Of a stretch of DNA of 64,000 bases, positions 44,620 through 53,870 are shown piece after piece. A model generated the notes under the pieces. That model searched no databases, was not told the origin of the DNA, and worked only from the letters and a program-made list of their open reading frames with translations. The DNA lies in contig NZ_CP134197.1 of the NCBI RefSeq assembly GCF_031585635.1, positions 124,001 to 188,000 on the forward strand, given 5' to 3'. The stretch's first letter is position 1. Each line of letters opens with the position of its first letter. The DNA is from Paraburkholderia sp. FT54 (GTDB lineage: Bacteria; Pseudomonadota; Gammaproteobacteria; Burkholderiales; Burkholderiaceae). A program made the position numbers and the translations under genes.

Positions 44620-46176
44620 ATGACCACCAAACAAACGAATCATCCTCCGCTGACGGGCGCGCAGCTTGCCATAGGCTCGTTCGTCGTCGGCCTGGCCGGC
44701 TTCATGACCGTGCTCGACTCGTCGATCGCGAATGTTGCGATTCCAACCATTTCTGGCAATCTCGGCGTCTCCGTGGATGAGGGCACCTGGGTTATCACCG
44801 TGTTCGCCGCAGCGAACTCGGTATCGATACCATTGACCGGCTGGCTCACGCAGCGCCTTGGACAGGTGCGGCTTTTTGTCGGCTCGATCCTGCTGTTCGT
44901 GATTGCGTCATGGCTGTGCGGCATCGCGCCTTCACTGCCGATACTGCTTTTCGCCCGGATCCTTCAAGGCGCGGTAGCGGGCCCGCTGATTCCGATGTCT
45001 CAAGCATTGCTGCTGAGTTCGTGGCCGAAGAACAAATCATCGCTGGCGCTTTCGCTGTTCTCGATGATCGTCGTGACGGGACCAATCGTGGGACCGGCAC
45101 TCGGCGGCTGGGTCACAGATAGTTATAGCTGGTCGTGGATCTTCTACATCAACATCCCTGTGGGCCTGTTCGCGGCGGCGATGGTGTGGATGCTGTATCG
45201 GCATCGCGATACGCCGTCGAAGAAAATCCCCGTTGACAAAGTGGGGCTGTTATTGCTGGTCATATGGGTAGCGGCGTTGCAGGTAATGCTGGATAAAGGC
45301 AAGGATCTCGACTGGTTCTCGTCGAGCACTATCGTCATTCTCACGATTGTTGCGGTGGTGGGTCTCGCGCTGTTTATCGTGTGGGAGTTGACGGACAAGA
45401 ATCCAATTGTCGACCTCACGCTATTCAAACAGCGCAACTTCCTGGGCGGCACCGTTTCGATTGCCGTTGCGTATGCGATCTTCTTCGGCACACTCGTGCT
45501 GCTGCCGCAGTGGATGCAGGAGTATCTCGGCTATCGTGCTGTCGATGCCGGCCTCGCGACGGCGCCGCTCGGCATTTTCGCGGTGATCGGCGCGCCGATC
45601 ATGGGCAAGATCCTGCCACGATCCGATGCGCGCATTATCGGCACCTTTGCGTTCATCGGCTTTGCGATCGTCTACTACATGCGTTCGTTCTTCTATACGG
45701 ACATCAGCGAGGGCTACATCATCCTGCCGACCCTGCTGCAAGGCATTCCGATGGCACTGTTCTTTGCGCCGCTGACGGTGATCATCCTGTCTGGGCAACC
45801 ACCCGAAAAAGTGCCAGCGGCGGCAGGGCTGTCAACCTTCGGGCGAATGTTCTTCGGTGGGATCGGCACTTCGATAGCGAACGTGGTCTGGAACAACCGC
45901 ACGATCTTTCACCATGAAATTTTGACGCAGCAAGCGAGTCCGACCAACCCGATGTTTAACCAGCAACTCGATATGTACCATTCGCTGCTCGGTCTTGGAA
46001 AAGGTGCATCCTATGCACTGTTCGACCATACAGTGCAGACGCAGGCCGCAGTGATGGGGCTAAACGATGTTTTCTACGGCTCGGCAATAGTGATGATTAT
46101 CATCATTCCGTTGATCTGGATTACGAAGCCGCGAAAGTCGGCCGGCGCCAGCGACGCAGCAGCTGCGGCGCATTGA
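44620..46176 (+). CDS. DHA2-family MFS drug transporter (EmrB/QacA type)
   Basis: 518 residues from the ATG at 44620; the open frame upstream to 44566 lacks a ribosome site. Fourteen hydrophobic helices are visible. Family motifs: LDSSIANVAIPTISG in helix 1, GWLTQRLGQVRLF between helices 2 and 3, and GPIVGPALGGWVTDSYSW (antiporter motif C) in helix 5. It exports toxic compounds by proton antiport through the tripartite complex with the two upstream genes. Confidence 0.93.
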   Translation: MTTKQTNHPPLTGAQLAIGSFVVGLAGFMTVLDSSIANVAIPTISGNLGVSVDEGTWVITVFAAANSVSIPLTGWLTQRLGQVRLFVGSILLFVIASWLCGIAPSLPILLFARILQGAVAGPLIPMSQALLLSSWPKNKSSLALSLFSMIVVTGPIVGPALGGWVTDSYSWSWIFYINIPVGLFAAAMVWMLYRHRDTPSKKIPVDKVGLLLLVIWVAALQVMLDKGKDLDWFSSSTIVILTIVAVVGLALFIVWELTDKNPIVDLTLFKQRNFLGGTVSIAVAYAIFFGTLVLLPQWMQEYLGYRAVDAGLATAPLGIFAVIGAPIMGKILPRSDARIIGTFAFIGFAIVYYMRSFFYTDISEGYIILPTLLQGIPMALFFAPLTVIILSGQPPEKVPAAAGLSTFGRMFFGGIGTSIANVVWNNRTIFHHEILTQQASPTNPMFNQQLDMYHSLLGLGKGASYALFDHTVQTQAAVMGLNDVFYGSAIVMIIIIPLIWITKPRKSAGASDAAAAAH

Positions 46177-46536
46177 GTGAACAAAAGGCTTGCGGCCTCC
46201 TCGATGGAAACCTGAGGGGATCGTCGTATAGATTCGGCTCGCGCACAGCAAGGTGTTTTCACTGGGTGCTTATTGAACTGCCGTGATAACCCTCGTCTTA
46301 TCAGGGCAAGCGCGTTTGAACGGAAGGTGCATCAGTGAGGGGAGCAGGCAGCGGGTGATCGCCGCATGCCGACTTTCACCTATCGAAGCGGCGGAAACCG
46401 CTCAACGACCCAGACCGGCCATTCGTCGCGCTTCGACTTCGAGAGACAGCGTCATGTGTCGATCAATGGATGCTTTCGGGCCGATTCTTGCCGCTCCGCT
46501 GCGCGCCTGTCAGTAGATGACCGAAATTGGGTCCCG
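46177..46536. other. convergent intergenic region
   Basis: Between the convergent efflux operon and the FAD oxidase gene. Only a very short stem (AGGC/GCCT) near 46187 is seen; no gene. Confidence 0.35.
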
Positions 46537-47913
46537 TCAGGCCAGCGGCCGGATGTTCTGGTTCATGCGGAAGAAGTTCGTCGGATCGTATTTGGCCTTG
46601 ATCTGCTGAAGCCGTCGGTAATTGGGACCGTATGCAGCTGCAATTGGTTCGCCCGTCTCGTCGTCGTCCAGGTAGTTGACATAGCGACCGGCGGCAAAGA
46701 AAGGTCGCATCTCTTCGTAGGTTTCGCGAGCCCAAGCGACGCATGCGCCGGTCTCCGCCGGCTGCATCCATTGAGCGAGCACGAGGAAGTTGTAGCCTTC
46801 ACTGCGATGCGGGAAGGCCGTATCGGTAGCATTGACCCGGGTGACCGCGCCGTGGAAATGTTCGAGGAGCAGTTGGCCCATTGTCGTCGGGCACCGCGCG
46901 AAGCAGCTAATCATGGTGTCAATCGCAGCGTCGCTCAGCTCTGTGAGGAAGTTGGACTTCCAGTAGTTGAGAGCGCCTTTCGGGTACTTGGCGTCGAGCA
47001 TGCTGTTGAGCTGGGAGTAGGGGATCGGCCCAACGGCATCCAGGATGGGAAGCGCGAATTGCTTCAGCGGCCGCATGGCCCTTTCGGCGTCTTCCAACGG
47101 CCCGCAGTGGCAGGTGACCAGGGCGGCCACCTCTGTGCCGGACCCGTCCGGCGCATGCGTCAGCGATGCGAACAGTGTGTGCTCATCAGGTAGCGACCGT
47201 GTGCTGTCGCGGAAGAATTCGAGCAGGGCGCGGGAGCGTTCGATCGGGTGGACTATCGGGCCGCCCGTAATGGTCGGCCCAACCGGGTGGAGTTCATACT
47301 CTAAGCTCGTGGCGACCCCGAAGTTTCCGCCGCCGCCGCGAAGAGCCCAGAAAAGCTCGGGCTCCTGGTGCTTGCTCGCCTGCAAGACCTTGCCGTCAGC
47401 CGTGACGAGCTCCACCGCCCGCAGATTATCGAGTGCCAGGCCGTATTTGCCCATCAGCCAGCCCACCCCGCCGCCGAGGGTAAGTCCGGCAATGCCCGTG
47501 CTCGAGACCACGCCCCCGGTGACGGCCAGGCCATGCAACTGCGTCTCGCGATTGAGCTCGCCCCAAGTGACGCCGCCTTGCGCCCAGACTGTTCTGCTCT
47601 CCCGATCGACGTGGATGCCCTTCATCGGCGAAAGATCGACCATCACGCCACCATCAATCGTCGCCCGTCCCGCCACGTTGTGGCCGCCGCCGCGAATTGC
47701 GACCTCGAGGCCGAGCCTGCGGGTGAGATCGAGGGCCCCGACAACGTCGGCCACGCCGTGGCACCTGGCGATCAAGGCGGGCCGCTTATCGACCAGGCCG
47801 TTGTGGACCCTTCTCGCATCCTCATAGCCGGCGTCTATGGGTTTCAGGAGCTGCCCTCGGAAGGTGGCAGCAAGCTCGGCCGCAGCGTCGGCCAGGGATC
47901 CAATCGGCAGCAT
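46537..47913 (-). CDS. FAD-linked oxidase, berberine-bridge-enzyme-like
   Basis: 458 residues; GAGGAGAAAACGCC precedes the ATG. The PCMH FAD-binding domain has VAIRGGGHNVAG with His78 in the place that is covalently linked to FAD in this family, then GGVMVDLSPMKGIHVD and GLTLGGGVGWLMGKYGLALD. There is no visible Cys for a second flavin bond at GLTLGGGVGWL. The C-terminal BBE motif is YDPTNFFRMNQNIRP. These enzymes oxidise sugars, alkaloids or phenols with oxygen. Convergent with the efflux operon; next to the hydroxyquinol cluster but separated by a terminator, so probably independent. Confidence 0.9.
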   Translation of the reverse strand: MLPIGSLADAAAELAATFRGQLLKPIDAGYEDARRVHNGLVDKRPALIARCHGVADVVGALDLTRRLGLEVAIRGGGHNVAGRATIDGGVMVDLSPMKGIHVDRESRTVWAQGGVTWGELNRETQLHGLAVTGGVVSSTGIAGLTLGGGVGWLMGKYGLALDNLRAVELVTADGKVLQASKHQEPELFWALRGGGGNFGVATSLEYELHPVGPTITGGPIVHPIERSRALLEFFRDSTRSLPDEHTLFASLTHAPDGSGTEVAALVTCHCGPLEDAERAMRPLKQFALPILDAVGPIPYSQLNSMLDAKYPKGALNYWKSNFLTELSDAAIDTMISCFARCPTTMGQLLLEHFHGAVTRVNATDTAFPHRSEGYNFLVLAQWMQPAETGACVAWARETYEEMRPFFAAGRYVNYLDDDETGEPIAAAYGPNYRRLQQIKAKYDPTNFFRMNQNIRPLA

Positions 47914-48339
47914 GGCGTTTTCTCCTCGAATTCGCTCCAGGTCGTCTGCGTTCGCAGTGAGCTTGTGTAGCTTGGTTTGTTATAGGGCGGCGCCGATAGG
48001 ACATGCAGACTAATGCGAGGCGCAATCCGCCACGCACTTCTCGGCTCTCAGTTTAATTGGCTTCCGTCGAGCAGCAGGCAGTCTGTCCAAAAACCGACAG
48101 CGTGCGTGTTTGCGTCGGGCATAGATGAAACGCGCGACTCGAAACTCGTCGGCGTGTTAGGGAAGATTGGCGCAGTGGCAATGACTTCCGGCTTGCCGGT
48201 TTCTGCAAGATAGAACATCACCAGCATAGGCGCAGTCATGGGGAGGCCGAAGTTGATACAAAAGAGCCCGCATTTGAACAGAGCGGGCTGTGTTCCCTCG
48301 GTGGGATTGGACACAGCTGCGAATAGCATTTGTCAACGG
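47914..48339. other. intergenic with terminator and a doubtful minus-strand frame
   Basis: The stop of the catabolic operon is followed by the terminator at 48261-48289. A minus-strand frame 48048-48239 (MTAPMLVMFYLAETGKPEVI, ending CLLLDGSQLN) has no ribosome site and no known relative that I recognise. Confidence 0.35.
48261..48289 (-). terminator. rho-independent terminator of the hydroxyquinol operon
   Basis: On the minus strand AGCCCGC and GCGGGCT pair around an 11-base loop and are followed by CTTTTGT. It is 51 bases past the maleylacetate reductase stop codon and closes the nine-gene unit. Confidence 0.75.
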
Positions 48340-49401
48340 TTATGCGACGGGACTGGTGCCCTCCCAGGCGCGCTGAAGCAATGCTCGAAGCGGCGCACCT
48401 TCAATCGGTCGAGGGTTCCAGTACGGATTCGACAGAGTGACCTCACACGCATGATCAAGGTCGGTTTCACGCAGCCCAATCTCCCGAAGGCCCTGAGGCA
48501 CACCGAGTTCTTCGTTTAAACGATAGAGCCCATCAGGAGCGGAGTCGACGTTCAAGGCCCTCGCAATACGCTCCATGGCCTCAACGGCGACAATGCTGTT
48601 ATACGCAAGCGCATGCGGCAGCACGATTGCGTGCGTCTCGGCATGAGGCAGATTGAACGTTCCACCCAAAGTATGGCAAAGCTTGTGATGCAGGGCCATG
48701 CCGACGCTGCCTAACACCATCCCACACAACCAGGCCCCATAGAGACACTCACAACGAGCCGCCTTGTCCTTGCTGTTCCTCTTCACGCCCCGCAGACCGT
48801 TCGCAAGAGAGCGAATACCTTCTTCCGCCATCAGCGACATCACAGGATTCCCGTCTTTCGCGTATAACCCTTCTGCGGCGTGGGCAATTGCGTTCAGGCC
48901 ACTTACAATCGAAAGCTTGACCGGCAGACCAGTGGTCAGCTCCGGGTCGTACAGAACCGTCTTCGGAATGACCTTCGCGTCACGACCCGTTCTCTTCAGG
49001 CCGTTTTCGGTAATCCCATAGATAGGCGTCATCTCTGACCCGGCATAGGTCGTCGGTATTGCGATGATCGGCAACGACGATTCCAGCGCGATTGCTTTTC
49101 CGAGGCCAATCGTAGACCCGCCACCTATTGCCACCGCGCAGTCCGCACCCACTTCCTTCGCGTGCTCGCGCGCGCGGCGGGCATTCTCGATGGGTACGTG
49201 CATCTGGGCGCCGTCGAAGACTCCGGCGCTGGAAGGACCGAGCAAAGACGAGACAGCTTCCGCCTGGGCCTTCTGCTCCGGCGTACAAAGAACTAATGCC
49301 CGCCGTGCGCCCAACGCCTCGACTTCCTGTTGAATCAGTTTCATGCTTCCGGCACCGAATACAACTCTCGCCGCCTGCGTGGTATAGGTGAACTCGTACA
49401 T
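48340..49401 (-). CDS. maleylacetate reductase
   Basis: 353 residues from the ATG at 49401; the TTG upstream at 49425 is less likely. It belongs to the iron-containing alcohol dehydrogenase fold. The N-terminus YEFTYTTQAARVVFGAGSM, AVAIGGGSTIGLGKAIA (nucleotide binding), IPTTYAGSEMTPIYGITE and ALHHKLCHTLGGTFNLPHAE are characteristic of maleylacetate reductases. They reduce maleylacetate with NAD(P)H to 3-oxoadipate, which then enters the beta-ketoadipate pathway. It is the last gene of the operon and follows the dioxygenase step encoded at the other end. Confidence 0.93.
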   Translation of the reverse strand: MYEFTYTTQAARVVFGAGSMKLIQQEVEALGARRALVLCTPEQKAQAEAVSSLLGPSSAGVFDGAQMHVPIENARRAREHAKEVGADCAVAIGGGSTIGLGKAIALESSLPIIAIPTTYAGSEMTPIYGITENGLKRTGRDAKVIPKTVLYDPELTTGLPVKLSIVSGLNAIAHAAEGLYAKDGNPVMSLMAEEGIRSLANGLRGVKRNSKDKAARCECLYGAWLCGMVLGSVGMALHHKLCHTLGGTFNLPHAETHAIVLPHALAYNSIVAVEAMERIARALNVDSAPDGLYRLNEELGVPQGLREIGLRETDLDHACEVTLSNPYWNPRPIEGAPLRALLQRAWEGTSPVA

Positions 49402-49439
49402 GTAAGTAGTTTCCTGTGTCGTCAAACGGTGTTACTCGC

Positions 49440-49736
49440 CTAGATGTAATCGACCTGATGACGAGCGATACGAATGTCGCCGACGACTTCCTTGACCCGC
49501 AGATGCTCTGGGTGCGACGCGTATGCGTCGAGCAACGCCTGGGTCTCAAACTCCGTGTACAACACGACGTCGCAAGCATAGTCGACCGCACTTACATCGA
49601 GTCCTACCTCGAGCCGGGTAAGCCCGGGAATTTTTCCGCTCAGACTCTCAAACGCGGACTTGACGAGCATCGCAGATTCCTTCTTTTGCTCGGGCGTATC
49701 GCCACGAACATTCCACATCACGATGTGCTTGACCAT
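49440..49736 (-). CDS. Dabb (stress-responsive A/B barrel) protein
   Basis: 98 residues from the ATG at 49736 (AAAGGAAACAAT upstream). VKHIVMWNVRGDTPEQKKES, LEVGLDVSAVDYACDVVLYT and YASHPEHLRVKEVV give the ferredoxin-like alpha+beta barrel that dimerises. Family members include olivetolic acid cyclase and other small aromatising or isomerising enzymes, as well as proteins of unknown role. His3 of VKHIV and the YASHPEH motif are conserved in the family. Its place inside a hydroxyquinol operon makes a catalytic role on the ring intermediate a good guess (inference). Confidence 0.85.
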   Translation of the reverse strand: MVKHIVMWNVRGDTPEQKKESAMLVKSAFESLSGKIPGLTRLEVGLDVSAVDYACDVVLYTEFETQALLDAYASHPEHLRVKEVVGDIRIARHQVDYI

Positions 49737-49874
49737 ATTGTTTCCTTTGATGTTGCTTGTGACCAGGTCAAATGTTCGAGATCCAATCTCATGACCCGAG
49801 TATCCATGTCGGCAAAGGCCACCACCACCCGTGTGGCTTTGCTGAGTTCCAAAGCCGGATGCCACATGCGCGAG

Positions 49875-51083
49875 TTACGCCTTGTTCTTGTTGTAGACGT
49901 CGACGAACACAGCGGCGAGCAGAACGATGCCCTTAATGACCTGCTGATAGTCCACGCCGATACCCATGATGGACATGCCGTTGTTCATCACGCCCATGAT
50001 GAAGGCGCCCACCACAGCACCAACGACCTTTCCGACACCGCCGGATGCGGACGCACCGCCAATGAAACAGGCTGCGATGACGTCGAGTTCGAATCCAGTT
50101 CCTGCTTTCGGCGTGCCGCTATTCAGCCGTGCGGCGAAAATCAGACCCGCGAGCGCGGCGAGGACACCCATGTTGACGAACGTCATGAAGCTCACTGCCG
50201 GGACGCTGACACCCGACAGACGTGCGGCCTTCGCGTTTCCGCCAACTGCGTAAATGCGGCGTCCAATGGTTGTGCGATTCATCAGGAACGTGTACACGCC
50301 AATCAGCACACCCATGATGACCAGCACCGTTGGCAAGCCGCGATAGGATGCGAGCAGGTAGCAGAAGCCGACGATGAGTGCCGTAAGCACCACATTCTTG
50401 ACGACGAACATCATGAACGAGCCGCTTTCGACGCCATGTTTTGCCGCACCGGCACGATGCCGAAGCTCAATCACGAAGAACAGCGCACCGACGAAAACAC
50501 CGAGAAGGATGGAGGTTATGTGAAGCGCCTGTCCGTGGAAGACATCCGGAATGAACCCCGAGCTCACCGTACCAAACCCCTCAGGGAAGGGGCCGATCGA
50601 CTGTCCCTGGAGCACAAGGTTCGTCATGCCGCGGAAAACCAGCATGCCAGCCAACGTAACGATGAACGACGGCATCCGCCAGAACGCAATCCAGTATCCT
50701 TGCACGGCGCCGATCAGCGCGCCGGCCGCGATACAGATGATGGTTGCCCAGACGTAGTTGACTTCATACTGCACCATCAATACGGCTGCCAGCGCGCCCA
50801 CGAGCCCCGCCGTCGAGCCGACAGACAGGTCGATGTGGCCTGAAACAATCACCATTAGCATACCGAGCGCCATAATGACGATATAGCTGTTCTGCAGCAC
50901 CAGGTTGGTCAGGTTGAGTGGCTGCATCAACACGCCCTTCGTCGCGACCTGGAAAAACGCCATGATGATTACGAGCGACAGGAGCAGTCCATATTCGCTG
51001 CCGATACGCTTGACCATTCCGAACACTTCGCTTTTCTTGACCTCGGCGCCTTCGGCGGCTACCGGAGAGAGTGCCTTACGCAT
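49875..51083 (-). CDS. gguB: sugar ABC transporter permease, GguB/MmsB type
   Basis: 402 residues; the ATG at 51083 overlaps the end of the ATPase gene and has GGAG nine bases upstream; an ATG at 51098 is an alternative. Ten or more hydrophobic helices, with [20 protein letters not shown] (the family motif), [18 protein letters not shown] and a long central insertion ([16 protein letters not shown]) typical of the XylH/GguB group. It forms the membrane channel for the ChvE-like binding protein. Confidence 0.9.
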   Translation of the reverse strand: MRKALSPVAAEGAEVKKSEVFGMVKRIGSEYGLLLSLVIIMAFFQVATKGVLMQPLNLTNLVLQNSYIVIMALGMLMVIVSGHIDLSVGSTAGLVGALAAVLMVQYEVNYVWATIICIAAGALIGAVQGYWIAFWRMPSFIVTLAGMLVFRGMTNLVLQGQSIGPFPEGFGTVSSGFIPDVFHGQALHITSILLGVFVGALFFVIELRHRAGAAKHGVESGSFMMFVVKNVVLTALIVGFCYLLASYRGLPTVLVIMGVLIGVYTFLMNRTTIGRRIYAVGGNAKAARLSGVSVPAVSFMTFVNMGVLAALAGLIFAARLNSGTPKAGTGFELDVIAACFIGGASASGGVGKVVGAVVGAFIMGVMNNGMSIMGIGVDYQQVIKGIVLLAAVFVDVYNKNKA

Positions 51084-52614
51084 TTTGAATGTCTCCATTT
51101 CGCATAATCGCCCGCATGATGCTTTCCTGCGAGGCTTCTTCTGCGGTTAACTCGCCGACGAACCGGCCTTCATTCATGACATAGATGCGGTCGCACATTC
51201 CAAGCAGCTCAGGCATTTCCGAAGAAATCATGACCACACATTTGCCCGCCGCAACCGCCTGATTGATGATGTTGTAAATCTCGTACTTCGCTCCTACGTC
51301 GATGCCTCGCGTCGGCTCGTCGAGAATCAACACCTCGGGTTCAGAAAACAGCCACTTGCTGATCACGACTTTTTGCTGATTCCCACCTGACAGATTTCCG
51401 ACTACATGCGTCACGCCTTGCGCGCGGATTCGCAGCTTCTTGAGAAACTCGGTCGCAACTGTAATCTCCTCGTGTTCATCGACGATACCGAGCTTCGACA
51501 CACCTGAGAGGTTGGCCAGCGTAATGTTTCGCTTGATGTTGTCGTCGAGCAGCAGGCCATTGCCTTTTCGGTCCTCGGTGACGTAGGCGATGCCCGCTTT
51601 GATGGCCTTCTGTACCGATGCCGTGTCAACCTGTTTCCCGTGCATTAGCACTTGGCCGGAGATGCCCTGACCATATGTGCGACCGAAGACACTCATGGCG
51701 AGCTCGGTGCGCCCGGAACCCATCAGGCCGGCGATACCAACGATTTCACCCTTGCGCGCCTTCAGATTTACGCCCTTGAGGACGGCACGGTCACGCTGTG
51801 TTGGATGCTGGACACGCCAATCCTTGATTTCGAAAATCACGTCGCCGATGTTCGGCGTACGGGGCGGATAGCGGTCAGACATTTCCCGACCCACCATCGC
51901 TTTGATGATGCGGTCTTCGCTCACAGTCTCAGTGCTGCAGTCGAGAACATCGACCGTCGAGCCATCGCGAATCACAGTGATTCCGTCCGCAACACGCGAG
52001 ATTTCGTTCAGCTTGTGCGAGATGATGATTGACGTTACGCCGTTCGACTTCAACTCGAGCAGCAGCGTGAGCAGTGTGTCGCTGTCTTTCTCGTTCAGGC
52101 TGGCGGTGGGTTCGTCAAGAATGAGAAGACGAACTTCTTTCGAAAGCGCCTTCGCAATCTCCACGAGCTGCTGTTTGCCAATCCCGAGCGTGGCGACCGC
52201 CGCGTCGGGAGAGTCGGTGAGGCCAACCTTCGCTAGCAGTTTCCTGGCCTTGGCACGCGACACTTGCCAATCGATGACGCCACGCTTCGACTGTTCGTTG
52301 CCGAGAAAGATGTTCTCGGTAATCGACAGCATGGGTACGAGAGCTAGCTCCTGGTGGATGATGATGATTCCAACCGCTTCGCTATCGGAAATATCGGCGA
52401 AGGCTCGCTGCTGCCCATCGTAAAGGACCTCGCCACCGTACGAGCCGTGCGGATAGACGCCACTGAGTATTTTCATCAAGGTCGATTTTCCTGCGCCATT
52501 TTCTCCACAAATGGCGTGAATCTCGCCCTGACGTACCCTCATATTCACGTTATTCAGAGCTTTGACGGGGCCAAAGCTTTTCTGAATTCCGCGCATCTCC
52601 AGAATGGTATCCAT
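51076..52614 (-). CDS. gguA: sugar ABC transporter ATPase, GguA/MmsA type
   Basis: 512 residues from the ATG at 52614 (GGAGAAATTTGACC upstream). It is a tandem ABC protein. The first cassette has Walker [10 protein letters not shown] (37-45), signature [15 protein letters not shown] and Walker [14 protein letters not shown]; the second has a degenerate Walker A ([10 protein letters not shown]), [15 protein letters not shown] and [12 protein letters not shown]. This is the standard layout for CUT2 monosaccharide importers. It overlaps the permease gene by eight bases. Confidence 0.93.
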   Translation of the reverse strand: MDTILEMRGIQKSFGPVKALNNVNMRVRQGEIHAICGENGAGKSTLMKILSGVYPHGSYGGEVLYDGQQRAFADISDSEAVGIIIIHQELALVPMLSITENIFLGNEQSKRGVIDWQVSRAKARKLLAKVGLTDSPDAAVATLGIGKQQLVEIAKALSKEVRLLILDEPTASLNEKDSDTLLTLLLELKSNGVTSIIISHKLNEISRVADGITVIRDGSTVDVLDCSTETVSEDRIIKAMVGREMSDRYPPRTPNIGDVIFEIKDWRVQHPTQRDRAVLKGVNLKARKGEIVGIAGLMGSGRTELAMSVFGRTYGQGISGQVLMHGKQVDTASVQKAIKAGIAYVTEDRKGNGLLLDDNIKRNITLANLSGVSKLGIVDEHEEITVATEFLKKLRIRAQGVTHVVGNLSGGNQQKVVISKWLFSEPEVLILDEPTRGIDVGAKYEIYNIINQAVAAGKCVVMISSEMPELLGMCDRIYVMNEGRFVGELTAEEASQESIMRAIMRNGDIQNA

Positions 52615-52653
52615 GGTCAAATTTCTCCGATTGGTCACGCACGGGGCGTACCT

Positions 52654-52688
52654 GCGTGGGCGGGGTTCGACCGGGAGCCCCGCCACGC
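52654..52688 (-). promoter_or_regulatory. intercistronic stem-loop between binding-protein and ATPase genes
   Basis: GCGTGGGCGGGG pairs with CCCCGCCACGC with a single bulged base and a loop of about 12 bases. No T-run follows. Such hairpins after periplasmic binding-protein genes commonly protect the upstream mRNA and give more binding protein than membrane components. Confidence 0.6.
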
Positions 52689-52703
52689 TGACTGGCAGAT
52701 GGC

Positions 52704-53774
52704 TTACTTGATTTGAGCCTGTGTGTAGTAGCCGCTCGTGACCAGTTCCGACTGGTAGTTGGCCTTGTCGACCAGAACAGGTTTCACGAGATAGGTCGGA
52801 ACAACCTTCGCACCGTTGTTGTAGCCCTTCGTGTCGTTGACAGGCACCTGCTTGCCGGTCAGCGCGTCGTCAACCATGTCGGCCGCGACCCCGGCGAGCT
52901 TGCGTGTGTCCTTGAAAACCGTCGACGTCTGGTCACCGCGAACGATGTTCTTCACGTTTTGAACATCAGCGTCCTGTCCCGTGATGATGGGCATTGCTTG
53001 CTGACCGGAACCGTATCCCACACCTTTGAGAGACGAGATGATGCCAATCGCCAGCGCGTCGTTCGGCGCCCAGACCGCATCGAGATGGTCCTTGCCATAG
53101 AAGGCGCTCAACAAATTGTCCATCCGGGCCTGGGCGGTCGCTCCATCCCAGTTACGCGTCGCGACTTTTTCGAAGGTAACCTGCTTGCTCCGAATCACGA
53201 ACTTCCCGCTGTCGATGTACGGCTTAAGAACCGACATACCACCCGCGTAGACCATGTGAGCGTTGTTGTCATCGCTTGACCCGCCGAACACCTCGATGTT
53301 GAACGGCGTTTTGCTGCCTGCTTTCTGCCAGGCGCTGACAATGCTTTGCGCTTGCAGGACTCCTACGCCGTAGTTGTCGAACGTGGCGTAGTAGTCGACA
53401 TCTTTCGTCTGGCTGATAAGACGGTCATACGAGATGACCTTAATGCCCTTCTTATGGGCGAGTGCCAAAGCGTCAGAGAACGTCTTGCCGTCGATGGGCG
53501 CAATGACCAGCGCCTTGACGCCCTTCGCGAGCATGTTTTCGACCTGGTTCACCTGGGTCGGCACGTCGTAGTTTGCATACTGGAGGTCGGACGAGTAGCC
53601 CTTTGCCTTCAGCGCGTCGACCATGCTTTTTCCGTCGGTGATCCAGCGGGATTCGGTCTTGTCAGGCAGTGAGATGCCGACGACGCCTTTGTCCTGTGCG
53701 AAGGCGGCACTCGACGTTGCTGCGAAAGCGGCGGATGCCAGCAGAATTACCACAACACTCTTCAGAACTTTCAT
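52704..53774 (-). CDS. chvE: ChvE-like periplasmic sugar-binding protein
   Basis: 356 residues with a signal peptide ending AFA at 26 and AGGAGACAAAGTC before the ATG. The mature protein follows ChvE/multiple-monosaccharide binding proteins closely: [78 protein letters not shown] and [20 protein letters not shown]. ChvE binds several aldoses; the residues here that line the pocket (R43-type, D and N of SSDDNNA, D of GQDAD) are kept, so a polyhydroxylated ring substrate is expected. It is first of the three transporter genes. Confidence 0.88.
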   Translation of the reverse strand: MKVLKSVVVILLASAAFAATSSAAFAQDKGVVGISLPDKTESRWITDGKSMVDALKAKGYSSDLQYANYDVPTQVNQVENMLAKGVKALVIAPIDGKTFSDALALAHKKGIKVISYDRLISQTKDVDYYATFDNYGVGVLQAQSIVSAWQKAGSKTPFNIEVFGGSSDDNNAHMVYAGGMSVLKPYIDSGKFVIRSKQVTFEKVATRNWDGATAQARMDNLLSAFYGKDHLDAVWAPNDALAIGIISSLKGVGYGSGQQAMPIITGQDADVQNVKNIVRGDQTSTVFKDTRKLAGVAADMVDDALTGKQVPVNDTKGYNNGAKVVPTYLVKPVLVDKANYQSELVTSGYYTQAQIK

Positions 53775-53870
53775 GACTTTGTCTCCTGATTAGGAATGCG
53801 TATTTGCGTTTTCGGCTTATGAGGTGCGGAATCCTCGGCCGACGCCTCATGGCGTCAGCCATTCAAATCC

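Noticed and set aside
43375..44643. Long minus-strand frame (422 codons) opposite the EmrA-type gene
   Set aside because: His/Arg-rich shadow sequence without domains; the plus-strand gene has complete family motifs.
46537..47913. Membership of the FAD oxidase in the hydroxyquinol operon
   Set aside because: A terminator at 48261-48289 and a 426-base gap separate it from maleylacetate reductase, and it has its own strong ribosome site.
49416..50843. 475-codon plus-strand frame opposite the permease and Dabb genes
   Set aside because: Antisense shadow; Asp/His/Arg-rich and without any domain, while the minus strand encodes clear proteins.
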